Origin: Bacteroidales bacterium
GTDB lineage: Bacteria; Bacteroidota; Bacteroidia; Bacteroidales; Paludibacteraceae
DNA length: 64,000 nucleotides
Assembly: GCA_015654525.1 (NCBI GenBank)
Contig: JAATGT010000183.1
Location: 1-64,000 of the forward strand
Reading direction: 5' to 3'
This document shows, one piece after another, positions 8,114 to 16,280 of this stretch. The notes below the pieces were generated by a model. It was not told the origin of the DNA and did no database searches. It saw only the letters and a program-made list of their open reading frames with translations. Positions within the stretch are counted from its first letter, which is position 1; each line of letters starts with the position of its first letter. The position numbers were made by a program, and so were the translations under genes.

Positions 8114-9864
8114 ACGACGCACTCATGTATTTTCTAAAGGTGAACATTGCGATAGCTTTGTTTTACCTGTTTTTCCGATTGTTGTTTTACAACGATACCT
8201 TTTGGAAAACCCGCAGGTTTTACCTTGTCTTCAGCATCCTGTTGTCTGTGATTTATCCATTCGTCTCATTCACCGGATGGCTTGAGAAACAGCAACCAAT
8301 GCAGGCAATCATAGTCAGCTATGCTCAATTGCAGGCTGTAACTGTCACTCCGCGACCAAAATCAGTTTTCACTATCGAAAATATACTGCTTGGGGCTTAC
8401 GCCTTGGTGTCAGTTATTTTACTTGCAAAAATGCTGATGCAGCTCGTTTCTATTCTTCGTTGGAAGTTGAAAGGAGAAAAGAAACAATTACAGGGAACTA
8501 AAATTATATCAATAAAGGAAACGATTGCCCCTTTCTCGTTTTTCAACTACATATTTATAAATCCGGCTTTACATAGCGAGCAAGAAATTAGCCAGATATT
8601 AGCTCACGAGAAAACACATGCACTACAGATGCACAGTCTGGATGTACTCATTAGTGAAATCCTGACCATCGTTTGCTGGATAAATCCGGCAGCATGGTTG
8701 CTTAAACGTGAGATCCGACATAATCTGGAATTTCTGGCCGATAGCAAAGTCGTAGAATCGGGTTTTGATTCTAAAGATTATCAATATCATTTATTACAAT
8801 TATCCTATCAAACTCCCGAGGTAAAACTCGGAAATAAATTTAATGTATCACCCCTTAAAAAACGTATTATTATGATGAATCAACAAAAAACAAAAAAAGC
8901 GGGAATCATGAAATACTCGCTTATCGTTCCATTTGCATTGGCATTAGTATTATCGAGCAATGCAGAAACCATTGTAAATTCGGCAAAAAATATTTTGTCG
9001 ACAACAAAAAATGCTGTTGCAGGGAATGAAAACACAGTTATCAATAAGAATGACGAAGTTGTAGATGCCGAAAATGAAAATCAAGAGACAGTAGTGGCAA
9101 TTCAGGATGCAAACCAAACTGACAACTCAAAAGTTTACACTGTTGTTGAGAAAATGCCACAATTTTCGGGTGGAGAGGAAGCCTTGATACAATATATTAA
9201 TAGCCATGTAAAATATCCAACTGATGCTTTCAAGAATGGAATCCAAGGAAAAGTTATTCTTCGATTCGTCGTTAATGAGTCAGGTAAAGTCGGAAATGTT
9301 GAAATAATCAGAGCTCTTTACCCAAGTATTAATACAGAAGGAATAAGAGTTATTAAGTCGTTACCAGACTTTACCCCGGGCGAACAAAACGGCAAAAAAG
9401 TGGCTGTTTGGTATACCATGCCAATAACTTTTAGACTGGATGATGGACATGATAGCCATAAAGGGACTTATACTGTAGTTGAAAAAATGCCTCAGTTTCC
9501 TGGTGGTGAAGAGGCATTACTGCAATACATTAATCGCAATGTAAAATATCCGATTGAAGCTCAGAAAACAGGCACACAGGGGAAAGTGATTGTCCGATTC
9601 ATCGTAAGTGAAACAGGAAAAGTAGAGAATGCAACAGCAGTGAAAAGTATAATAGAAAACGTCAAAAAAGTTGGCGAGGTCGTAGTTGTAGGCTATGGAA
9701 ATCAAACAGATGTAAAAGTTCAGGCAGCTGAAGCCAATATGGTTCTGCTAGAGAAAGAAGCAAACAGAGTCGTAAGCAGTTTGCCCGACTTTATTCCGGG
9801 TGAACAAAATAGTAAAAAAGTAGCAGTATTTTACACCCTGCCTATTACATTCAGATTAAACTAA
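8110..9864 (+). CDS. M56/BlaR1-like membrane metalloprotease with two TonB-C domains
   Basis: The 584-residue protein begins with about three membrane segments and an M56 protease domain with the zinc motif HEKTH at residues 166-170. Another membrane segment lies around 268-284 (SLIVPFALALVLSS). Two TonB C-terminal domains follow, at about 340-440 and 455-584, each opening with YTVVEKMPQF.GGEEAL. The second has an extra segment containing GEVVVVGYGNQ, the signature normally found at the plug of SusC-type receptors. The protein probably senses an envelope signal and inactivates the BlaI partner; the TonB parts may contact receptors. Function is inferred from domains. Confidence 0.88.
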   Translation: MNDALMYFLKVNIAIALFYLFFRLLFYNDTFWKTRRFYLVFSILLSVIYPFVSFTGWLEKQQPMQAIIVSYAQLQAVTVTPRPKSVFTIENILLGAYALVSVILLAKMLMQLVSILRWKLKGEKKQLQGTKIISIKETIAPFSFFNYIFINPALHSEQEISQILAHEKTHALQMHSLDVLISEILTIVCWINPAAWLLKREIRHNLEFLADSKVVESGFDSKDYQYHLLQLSYQTPEVKLGNKFNVSPLKKRIIMMNQQKTKKAGIMKYSLIVPFALALVLSSNAETIVNSAKNILSTTKNAVAGNENTVINKNDEVVDAENENQETVVAIQDANQTDNSKVYTVVEKMPQFSGGEEALIQYINSHVKYPTDAFKNGIQGKVILRFVVNESGKVGNVEIIRALYPSINTEGIRVIKSLPDFTPGEQNGKKVAVWYTMPITFRLDDGHDSHKGTYTVVEKMPQFPGGEEALLQYINRNVKYPIEAQKTGTQGKVIVRFIVSETGKVENATAVKSIIENVKKVGEVVVVGYGNQTDVKVQAAEANMVLLEKEANRVVSSLPDFIPGEQNSKKVAVFYTLPITFRLN

Positions 9865-9912
9865 GGCGCAACATTATAATCGGACCATTACTTAAAACAT
9901 TTTGAAAAAAAC

Positions 9913-11370
9913 ATGAAAACTTCAAAATACATTATTCCCTTTTTTTTAGTGCTCTTATTGCTTAATTTATCCATTACTATTCAATCTCAACAAAAAGCTA
10001 CAATCGCTATAAATCCGAAAGACTCAAATGTATTCGTCACGTTGAGTCCTATCGATTGGAGTTTCTGGGATGAAAATTACAAAAAAACAAAACGAATATC
10101 AAAGCAGAGTTTGGATACTCTTAATACGATTGGGTTTCAGCTTGATGCAACGAAGCCCCAGCTGTATCTTTTCCAACTTATGAATTACAATCAATATGTT
10201 TATATTTCTCCATCTGACAAAGTCAAAGTTTATACAGAGGTGGATAGTTGTACCAGTGGTGGAAAAACACTTCGGTTTGAAGGAGCAAATGCTGTTTATT
10301 ATAACTATTACAGAGAGCTAAATTTGCATTTGTGTAGTTATAAAATGCCTTGGTTCAATATAATAAAGGATATGAATATATACAAAAATAAGGTGAAGGA
10401 ATGGCTATCTGTTCAAAGTATTTTCTTAGAGCGATATCAAAAGAATAATAATTTGCGTGCTGACTTTGTAGAAGCGGAAATAATGAGAATAAACAGTGAA
10501 TATGTAAGGTTGATTTGTTCCCCTGTATATAATCGTTTTATTGCGAAAGATTCATTACCTGATTTTTATTTTGATGAAGCCAATAGAATAACTTTCGACA
10601 ACGATGAACTGCTTCCAATCTATTTCAGAGCAATTTTTGCAAAATACATTATTTGCTCTACAAACAATGTGTTTTCCAATATAAAATCTATTTACAATGG
10701 AATACGTTTGAATAAACATTTGAGTAAATATAACAAGGAATATCTGACTACAGCTTTAATAGGTTATTTAGCATATATTCAGAACTTTAGTAACAAAGAA
10801 GAATTGATTGAAATTATTGCAGAATCCGAAAAGCAAATTGAAAACGAAACATTCCGATTGAGTATCAAAAATAGTAAGGAGTATTTTCTTTATTTGAATC
10901 ATCCATTTCCCGACAATGTATTAGATCAAACAATACTCGTTTCTATCTACTCAAAAAATAAAATTACATTGCGTGAATTAATGCAAAAATATTATGGGCA
11001 ACCGATTTATTTTGATTTCTGGGCTAGTTGGTGCGATGCATGTCGTAACGACATCCATGATTCTGGGGATGCAAAACAGTTATTTAAGGATAAAGGAATT
11101 AATTACATATATTTATCCTTAGATAAAGATGATAATGCTTGGAAAAAAACATCAGAAAAAGATAATATCCTCACAAATCAGTTTAGAATTATTGGAGAAA
11201 ATAAATCAGCATTAATGCAGTATCTTAAATTCACTGCTATACCACAATATATTTATTTAGATAAAAGTCATAAGTTATTTTCTACAGCGGCACCACGTCC
11301 CATTTCACGGTGTTTGATGGATTTACAAACAATGATTAAAGACTCTGGAAATAAGACAATTCATTTTTGA
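9913..11370 (+). CDS. Exported TlpA-like thioredoxin-fold protein
   Basis: The 485 residues start with a signal peptide (IIPFFLVLLLLNLSITIQS). A long N-terminal region without recognised motifs is followed by a C-terminal thioredoxin fold from about residue 350, with YFDFWASWCDACRNDI holding a CxxC (C-D-A-C) near residue 375 and a later IPQYIYLD cis-proline loop. This is the TlpA/ResA-like group common in Bacteroidota, expected to act as an envelope disulfide reductase. It lies 48 bases after the M56 gene, so it may belong to the same operon. The long N-terminal half resembles other two-part Bacteroidota TlpA proteins. Confidence 0.85.
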   Translation: MKTSKYIIPFFLVLLLLNLSITIQSQQKATIAINPKDSNVFVTLSPIDWSFWDENYKKTKRISKQSLDTLNTIGFQLDATKPQLYLFQLMNYNQYVYISPSDKVKVYTEVDSCTSGGKTLRFEGANAVYYNYYRELNLHLCSYKMPWFNIIKDMNIYKNKVKEWLSVQSIFLERYQKNNNLRADFVEAEIMRINSEYVRLICSPVYNRFIAKDSLPDFYFDEANRITFDNDELLPIYFRAIFAKYIICSTNNVFSNIKSIYNGIRLNKHLSKYNKEYLTTALIGYLAYIQNFSNKEELIEIIAESEKQIENETFRLSIKNSKEYFLYLNHPFPDNVLDQTILVSIYSKNKITLRELMQKYYGQPIYFDFWASWCDACRNDIHDSGDAKQLFKDKGINYIYLSLDKDDNAWKKTSEKDNILTNQFRIIGENKSALMQYLKFTAIPQYIYLDKSHKLFSTAAPRPISRCLMDLQTMIKDSGNKTIHF

Positions 11371-11714
11371 TAATATAAATAATGATATTAGTCAATTAAA
11401 CCGTAGTGCATGTTGCTGATTTTAGTCGATTTGCTTATAAAAACGTTAGCGAAACCTAGTTCTCATCTTTGATGAGCTAGAAAGGAAAAACAATTATTTT
11501 AAGCCATATTTTACAAGATTAGAATATTTGCAGGAAAACTATGTGAGATATTATATCTGACATGGTTATTCAATATCATATCACTCTCTTCAATAAATTA
11601 TTGATTAAAAAAGGGAACGGTATTTTGAATGCTATCCTTTTTTCTATTTACGGTTAATTTACTAAAATAATCTTCCACGTACGTTTAGATCATTGAACCA
11701 TTAAACTTCCCATT
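11371..11714 (+). terminator. 344-base gap with a terminator hairpin at 11607-11643
   Basis: The AT-rich gap contains a hairpin with outer stem AAAAAAGG/CCTTTTTT (11607-11643), which suits termination of the operon ahead of it. A smaller perfect hairpin CTAG-tt-CTCATC-ttt-GATGAG-CTAG lies at 11456-11480. I see no gene and no clear promoter for the following TPR gene. Confidence 0.6.
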
Positions 11715-12986
11715 ATGAAAAAACTCTTTATCGTGTTCATTCTCTGCCTTCCGGTTTTTCTTCAGGCGCAAAACAATGCAATCCAAAGTGCTATGAAGAA
11801 TTACGATTACGAGCTGGCTATGAAACTCATTTCGAAGGAAAGGAAGTCGCCCGAAAATGATTTTTTGAAGGCAAAGTGCTACAAAAGTCTGGCACAGTAC
11901 AAAGAAGCCATACTCTTACTCGAAGAATTGGTAAAACAAGAGACAACAAATATGGCGGTTATCAACGAACTTGCCGAAAATTATCAGCTGGATGGAAACC
12001 TCAACAAAGCCAAACTTTATTATTTTATGGCTTTGCAATCGGCACCCAACAGCCGCTATGCCCGACTCAACTACCTCAACATCGTTTTCAAGCTTAAGGA
12101 CTGGGAGCAGTCGGTGCAACTGGCACATGACATGCTAAAGAAAAATTCCGTTCCGGCCTTATATCCGGTGTTAGGGGATTGCTTTGTGCAACTTTCAAAG
12201 CCCGACTCGGCCATTTTTTATTACCAGAAAGCATTCGCCGGCAATTCGAATGATTACAACACCCTGAGTAAACTGGCTAAGATGTATCTGCAAACCGAGC
12301 GATATCCCGAATTGATTAGCTCCACCAAGCGCTATATGCTTTCCGATTCCTCCAATCAGGTTATAAATCAGTATAACGGCATCGGTCTTTGTATGAATAA
12401 GAATTACGATCTGGCTATTCTGCGGCTAAACAAAATGGTGCAACGTGGCGATAATTCTTTTCTGACCAACTACTATTTAGGTGCAGCCTATTTTGCTACC
12501 GAAGATTATATAAGTGCTTACGATCAACTGAACAGTGCTTATCATAAAGATTCCGCCAATCTGAACCTGCACTACTATCTGGGCAAATCCGCCATCATGA
12601 GTGGACATCACAAAGAGGGCATTTATTTTCTAAACAAAGGCCTGAGTATGATGATTCCCAAAGACTCAGTATTGTTCAATTATTATTACAACATATCCAA
12701 AGGTTACAACCTTCAGGCTATGTATACCGACGAAATAAAGTACATGAGACTCTGTTATAAATGCAATTCGGATAATAAGATTTTATACAACATTGCCAGC
12801 ACTTACGACTACTCCATCAAAGATCCCGAAGAAGCACTGGTATGCTACAATCAATTTATGGCAACGCGTCCAAAGACAAAAACCAATACTACAAGTTCCA
12901 CACCAAGCGTTTCATATTATAATATTGCCGACAACAGGATAAAGGAACTAAAAACGGAACTGGAAACAAAGAAAAAGAAACCCTGA
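11715..12986 (+). CDS. Exported tetratricopeptide-repeat protein
   Basis: The 423-residue protein starts with a signal peptide (MKKLFIVFILCLPVFLQAQ). Helical repeats of about 34 residues follow, with TPR-type patterns such as AQYKEAILLLEELVKQ, GNLNKAKLYYFMALQSAP and KPDSAIFYYQKAFAGNSNDY. TPR arrays bind peptides or proteins, so this is probably a periplasmic or outer-membrane scaffold. The partner is unknown. It may work with the neighbouring TonB-C genes, but that is only suggested by position. Confidence 0.88.
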   Translation: MKKLFIVFILCLPVFLQAQNNAIQSAMKNYDYELAMKLISKERKSPENDFLKAKCYKSLAQYKEAILLLEELVKQETTNMAVINELAENYQLDGNLNKAKLYYFMALQSAPNSRYARLNYLNIVFKLKDWEQSVQLAHDMLKKNSVPALYPVLGDCFVQLSKPDSAIFYYQKAFAGNSNDYNTLSKLAKMYLQTERYPELISSTKRYMLSDSSNQVINQYNGIGLCMNKNYDLAILRLNKMVQRGDNSFLTNYYLGAAYFATEDYISAYDQLNSAYHKDSANLNLHYYLGKSAIMSGHHKEGIYFLNKGLSMMIPKDSVLFNYYYNISKGYNLQAMYTDEIKYMRLCYKCNSDNKILYNIASTYDYSIKDPEEALVCYNQFMATRPKTKTNTTSSTPSVSYYNIADNRIKELKTELETKKKKP

Positions 12987-12992
12987 GAGATC

Positions 12993-13130
12993 AACACTAA
13001 GGCGCTAATGGAACATCCCGAGAATCGGGAGGACACATAGAATCACTAAAGTTTTTTTTTAGAAACACAAAATTTCAGAAAGGTTGAACTATGTGTATCT
13101 ATGTGTTCTTAGTGTCTTAGTGGTTACTCT
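12993..13130. repeat. Intergenic inverted-repeat element of the ACTAAGACACTAAGAACA family
   Basis: The left arm AACACTAAGGCGCTAATGGAACA pairs imperfectly with the right arm TGTTCTTAGTGTCTTAGTGGTT, with CACATAG/CTATGTG inside. A second member is at 23700-23767. The small hairpin CCCGA-gaa-TCGGG sits inside the left half. I see no ORF in it. Confidence 0.6.
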
Positions 13131-13164
13131 TTATTTTTTGTTTTCTTTCCTGCTTTCATTTTTC

Positions 13165-13196
13165 TTGGTTAAATCGAAAAATTATTTATACATTTG
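13165..13196 (+). promoter_or_regulatory. Bacteroidota-type promoter for the TonB-C gene
   Basis: TTG at 13165 is followed after 21 bases by TACATTTG at 13189-13196, a good match to the -33/-7 pattern. It lies 56 bases before the start codon at 13253. Confidence 0.55.
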
Positions 13197-13252
13197 CCTC
13201 CAGTTTTGAATTTGCACCATTTATTTAATCTGAAAAATATAAAGTTCTCATC

Positions 13253-14518
13253 ATGTTCCTACAAAAATCCACAAAACCGGGCATCATCAAACAGCTCTTT
13301 ATTGCATCGTTCGCAATTTGCTTTAGCGGAAATATGTACGCCGCACAGACTCCTAAAGTTCAACCAATCCTTACCAATGTACAAGCAGTAACTGAAGATT
13401 CGGTCTACACTTTTGCCGAAAAGATGCCGGAATTTCCGGGAGGCGAAAAGGCTTTAATCGAATTTTTGAGAAAAACAATTGTTTTTCCGGACGAAGCCAT
13501 GAAAAATAATGAACACGGAAAAGTATATGTTCAGTTTGTTGTCCGGAAAACCGGAAAAGCAGCCGATGCCAAAATAATAAGAAGCGTCTCCACCAGTCTG
13601 GACAATGAAGCATTGCGCGTTATAGGGTTGCTGCCCGACTGGACACCGGGAGAGCAAAACGGCGAAAAAGTATCGGTTACGCGGATTATTCCTATTTCAT
13701 TTCAGCCCGCAGCACCCAAAGACACGGTTGCTGAATGGGAGCCCAACGAAAGAACCGTGGTGCTGATTGACGGTGTGAAAATGCCTGAAAGTTTCAATAT
13801 TGGTATTATCAATCTCGATAAAATGGCTAGTGCCACGGTGCTTAAACCATTTCCCGATAAAGAGAAATCAACTCTGATGAAGAAATATGGTAAACAAGCT
13901 GCTGACGGTGTGATTTTGCTCACCAGTAAAAAAGAAGGAATACAATATCTCTTAGCCGATTCAACAGCCAACAACGCCACTTGTAACGATGCTGCCATTA
14001 TGCCATCATTTCCGGGAGGCGAAGCCAGCCTTACAGCTTATATAGCTGATAGTATTCAATATCCTTTTGTGGCAAAACGATTAAACACACAGGGTAAAGT
14101 CATCGTACAATTTTTGGTCGACAAAACCGGTAAAATAAATGATGCCAAGGTAGTACGTGGTACAGATTATTTTCTGGATAAAGAAGCGCTGCGCGTTATA
14201 GGTACCATGCCCAACTGGACTCCGGCTACCAAGTGTAACGAAAAAGTAAATGCCTACGTGAGCCTGCCTGTTGTATTTAAACTCGATGTTCCGGCCAAAG
14301 AAAAAGCCTGGGAACGCGATGCTAAAACCATTATATTGCTTAACGGAGAGCGGTTACCTACCACATTTAATCTGGATTGGTTGAACTATGCCGGGCTGTC
14401 GGGCTATCAGGTACTACCACCCACAACAAAAGAAGTTACCAAAAAACTAACATCGCAATATGGCAAAGATGCTGCCCACGGGGTGATATTGATTAGCACT
14501 ACCAGCAACAAGAAATAA
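13253..14518 (+). CDS. Exported protein with two TonB C-terminal domains
   Basis: The 421 residues begin with a basic stretch and a signal-like segment (LFIATFAICF-type hydrophobic core, then GNMYAAQ). Two TonB-C domains follow, one at about 48-145 (FAEKMPEFPGGEKAL to VSVTRIIPISFQP) and one at about 245-345 (MPSFPGGEASL to NAYVSLPVVFKLD). Each is followed by a short unit with VVLIDGVKMP or IILLNGERLP that ends in YGK.AA.GVILL/IS, resembling the plug-like DGV...GVILITTK unit. No membrane protease domain is present. It resembles the TonB parts of the M56 gene upstream and may be a standalone relative; its role is unknown. Confidence 0.85.
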   Translation: MFLQKSTKPGIIKQLFIASFAICFSGNMYAAQTPKVQPILTNVQAVTEDSVYTFAEKMPEFPGGEKALIEFLRKTIVFPDEAMKNNEHGKVYVQFVVRKTGKAADAKIIRSVSTSLDNEALRVIGLLPDWTPGEQNGEKVSVTRIIPISFQPAAPKDTVAEWEPNERTVVLIDGVKMPESFNIGIINLDKMASATVLKPFPDKEKSTLMKKYGKQAADGVILLTSKKEGIQYLLADSTANNATCNDAAIMPSFPGGEASLTAYIADSIQYPFVAKRLNTQGKVIVQFLVDKTGKINDAKVVRGTDYFLDKEALRVIGTMPNWTPATKCNEKVNAYVSLPVVFKLDVPAKEKAWERDAKTIILLNGERLPTTFNLDWLNYAGLSGYQVLPPTTKEVTKKLTSQYGKDAAHGVILISTTSNKK

Positions 14519-14541
14519 AGGAATATACATTATTCCAACCC

Positions 14542-14570
14542 AGCGTCCGGCGGCTTTCCCGTCGGACGCT
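14542..14570 (+). terminator. Terminator after the TonB-C gene
   Basis: AGCGTCCG pairs with CGGACGCT around an inner GG-CTTT-CC stem, then TTATTTA follows. It lies 24 bases after the stop codon. Confidence 0.75.
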
Positions 14571-14688
14571 TTATTTATACGCGCAAGCGGTTTAAATCAC
14601 TGTACACTCCCTGATAATTCATTTGCTTTGCTCCATTACATTCTTTTTGCCGGCTTTAAAGAAACAAAGCATTTTTACTCTCCAAACA

Positions 14689-14936
14689 AATACATATATT
14701 TAAATACAATAAGTTTATAATATCTGTATTTCATCACTTATTAAAATACAATTGTAAATTTATTCATATAATAATACAATCATAGTTACACAATATGATT
14801 CTAATATAAGTAAAAGTACATAAATAAAGAATCATTCTACTTTTAAAATATGTAGTATTACATAAAACAAAAAACAATCATATTTTATAAAATGTATTAT
14901 TTCGGTCATTAGAATACAACTATTTCATCTTATTTG
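14689..14936. repeat. AT-rich region with 7/21-nt phased TACA motifs upstream of the DUF6261-like gene
   Basis: In this stretch seven of the eight TACA words (14691, 14705, 14747, 14775, 14817, 14859, 14915) are separated by exact multiples of 14 bases; the exception is at 14787. Five of the seven are AATACA. Written in 7-mers the region repeats AATACAA, AAAACAA and similar words. It resembles, more weakly, the clear 21-nt array at 31768-32250. The rest of the 460-base gap (14519-14978) holds the terminator and a TATATTTG box at 14937-14944. No ORF is evident. Confidence 0.5.
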
Positions 14937-14978
14937 TATATTTGTGCACAATAAAATCAACTTTAAAAATACTATCCG

Positions 14979-15695
14979 ATGAAAATAGCCCTGTCGCGCC
15001 TAAGCGTAAGCAGTCTATCCTGGTTAGCTTATCAGTTAATCTTAGAGTCTAAAACAGAAACCGCTTACCCCTTTCTCAAGGATCATCCTTTACTCACAAC
15101 TCTCCAAACAACCTATAACCGTCATCAGATTGTATACGGAAAACAAAGCTACAGTGGAAAAGGAAAATTAGTAGCCAAAGCCAATTTGGTGCAAAACGAT
15201 GCCTTCAACGGAATGAAATTTTGTATTTACGGGCTGACTAAAGTCGGTGGAAATAGCTTACAAGCCGATGCAAAGGATTTGTACCACCTGTTTAAAGATG
15301 CAGGAATAAGCCTGAGCCGACATAAATACTGGACAAAAACAGCTGAGCTTAGTAAACTTATTCAAAAACTGGACAAACCTGAAAACAAGGAAAAGATAGA
15401 ACGCGTGCATCTGACTGAAGTGTTTGAAATGTTAAAAACTGCTTTTCTCGATTTCGACAGATTGTCGTTGGAACAAGCAGATGCGAATTCAAAACTCAGA
15501 CTTATGGGTACAGCCAGCGGCTTGCGAAAAGAGTTGGAAAATGCCATCCATAATTACCTGGCACTAGCAACGGCAATGAAAGAATTTGACGGTTGGAAAA
15601 AACTCTGTGGCACCTTCAACGAACTTGTAAAAAGTATCAGAGACACAAACCAAAAGTCCGACAAAAATACAACAGAACAAAACCCAGAATCCTGA
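14979..15695 (+). CDS. DUF6261-like protein of unknown function
   Basis: The 238-residue protein is mostly helical with no signal peptide and no membrane segment. Its layout (MKIALSRLSVSSLSWLAYQL start, central NDAFNGMKFCIYGL, later LYHLFKDAG, helical C-terminus and polar tail) resembles the Bacteroidota DUF6261 family, whose role is unknown. The assignment is from memory of the family and is moderate. A TATATTTG box lies 35 bases upstream, and an AT-rich 7/21-nt phased region precedes that. The architecture parallels the FN3 gene at 31101-31730 with its 21-nt array. Confidence 0.7.
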   Translation: MKIALSRLSVSSLSWLAYQLILESKTETAYPFLKDHPLLTTLQTTYNRHQIVYGKQSYSGKGKLVAKANLVQNDAFNGMKFCIYGLTKVGGNSLQADAKDLYHLFKDAGISLSRHKYWTKTAELSKLIQKLDKPENKEKIERVHLTEVFEMLKTAFLDFDRLSLEQADANSKLRLMGTASGLRKELENAIHNYLALATAMKEFDGWKKLCGTFNELVKSIRDTNQKSDKNTTEQNPES

Positions 15696-15812
15696 TTCGA
15701 CATCCGGTCACGAAGAAAGCATCAACACCGGAAAACCATTTCCCATTCTTTGTTGTTATGGTAGTTCAAAACGATAGAATAAATAAAAATATTAAAACAA
15801 CAAATTTCAATC

Positions 15813-15989
15813 ATGTCAGAAGATCCAATAATATGTACATGCAATAACGTAAGTCGGTCTACCATTTTAAAAACCATTAAAGAAAAAGATCTCAAAACGG
15901 AAGACGAAGTATATGAAGCCACTGATGCAGGAATGGTCTGCGGTTCCTGTTGTGCGGACATTCAGGAAATAATGGAGGAAAATTTATAA
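15813..15989 (+). CDS. BFD-like [2Fe-2S]-binding small protein
   Basis: This 58-residue gene is too short for the ORF track. It reads MSEDPIICTCNNVSRSTI and ends in AGMVCGSCCADIQEIMEENL. The four cysteines in CxC...CxSC spacing (C8, C10, C43, C46), followed by an extra C47, match the bacterioferritin-associated ferredoxin (Fer2_BFD) domain. Such proteins carry a [2Fe-2S] cluster and act in iron release or electron transfer; the same fold also occurs in larger reductases. It is a standalone gene here, 117 bases after the DUF6261-like gene, and is followed by a hairpin. Confidence 0.85.
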   Translation: MSEDPIICTCNNVSRSTILKTIKEKDLKTEDEVYEATDAGMVCGSCCADIQEIMEENL

Positions 15990-16025
15990 GCAAAGGAGGA
16001 AGATGAAAGTTTCCCTCTTTTGTTT
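15990..16025 (+). terminator. Terminator after the BFD-like gene
   Basis: CAAAGGAGGAA pairs with TTCCCTCTTTTG with minor mismatches and is followed by TTTTA. It starts directly after the stop codon. Confidence 0.55.
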
Positions 16026-16098
16026 TAATGTCTGACCCTATTTCGATACGGTTAGCCTATTCCAATTCTTCTTCGTATTTTTGTTTCCACTTATTTTA

Positions 16099-16263
16099 AT
16101 GAGACTATATCAAAAGCACGCAAATAACGCAACCACCACAAATTTTCGCAAATAAGATTTGTACATTTGAATATGATTTGCAGGATTTCAATTCAATAAG
16201 ATTGCGTTAATTTGCGCATTTTGTGTTATTTGCGTTCCAAAAACACTTTTGAGACAGCCTCAT
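16099..16263. mobile_element. MITE-like element with terminal inverted repeats
   Basis: The left end ATGAGACTATATCAAAAG and the right end, read in reverse, ATGAGGCTGTCTCAAAAG match at 15 of 18 positions. A second inner pair, CGCAAATAAC and GTTATTTGCG, strengthens the palindromic design. The 165-base element has no ORF. The GAGGCTGTCTCAAAA end resembles ends of some Bacteroidota transposons, from general knowledge. It ends 17 bases before recQ. Confidence 0.55.
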
Positions 16264-16280
16264 GAAAAGCGACCCAAACC

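Noticed and set aside
11456-11480. Hairpin CTAG-tt-CTCATC-ttt-GATGAG-CTAG as a separate small RNA
   Set aside because: There is no promoter box at suitable distance and no T-run after it.
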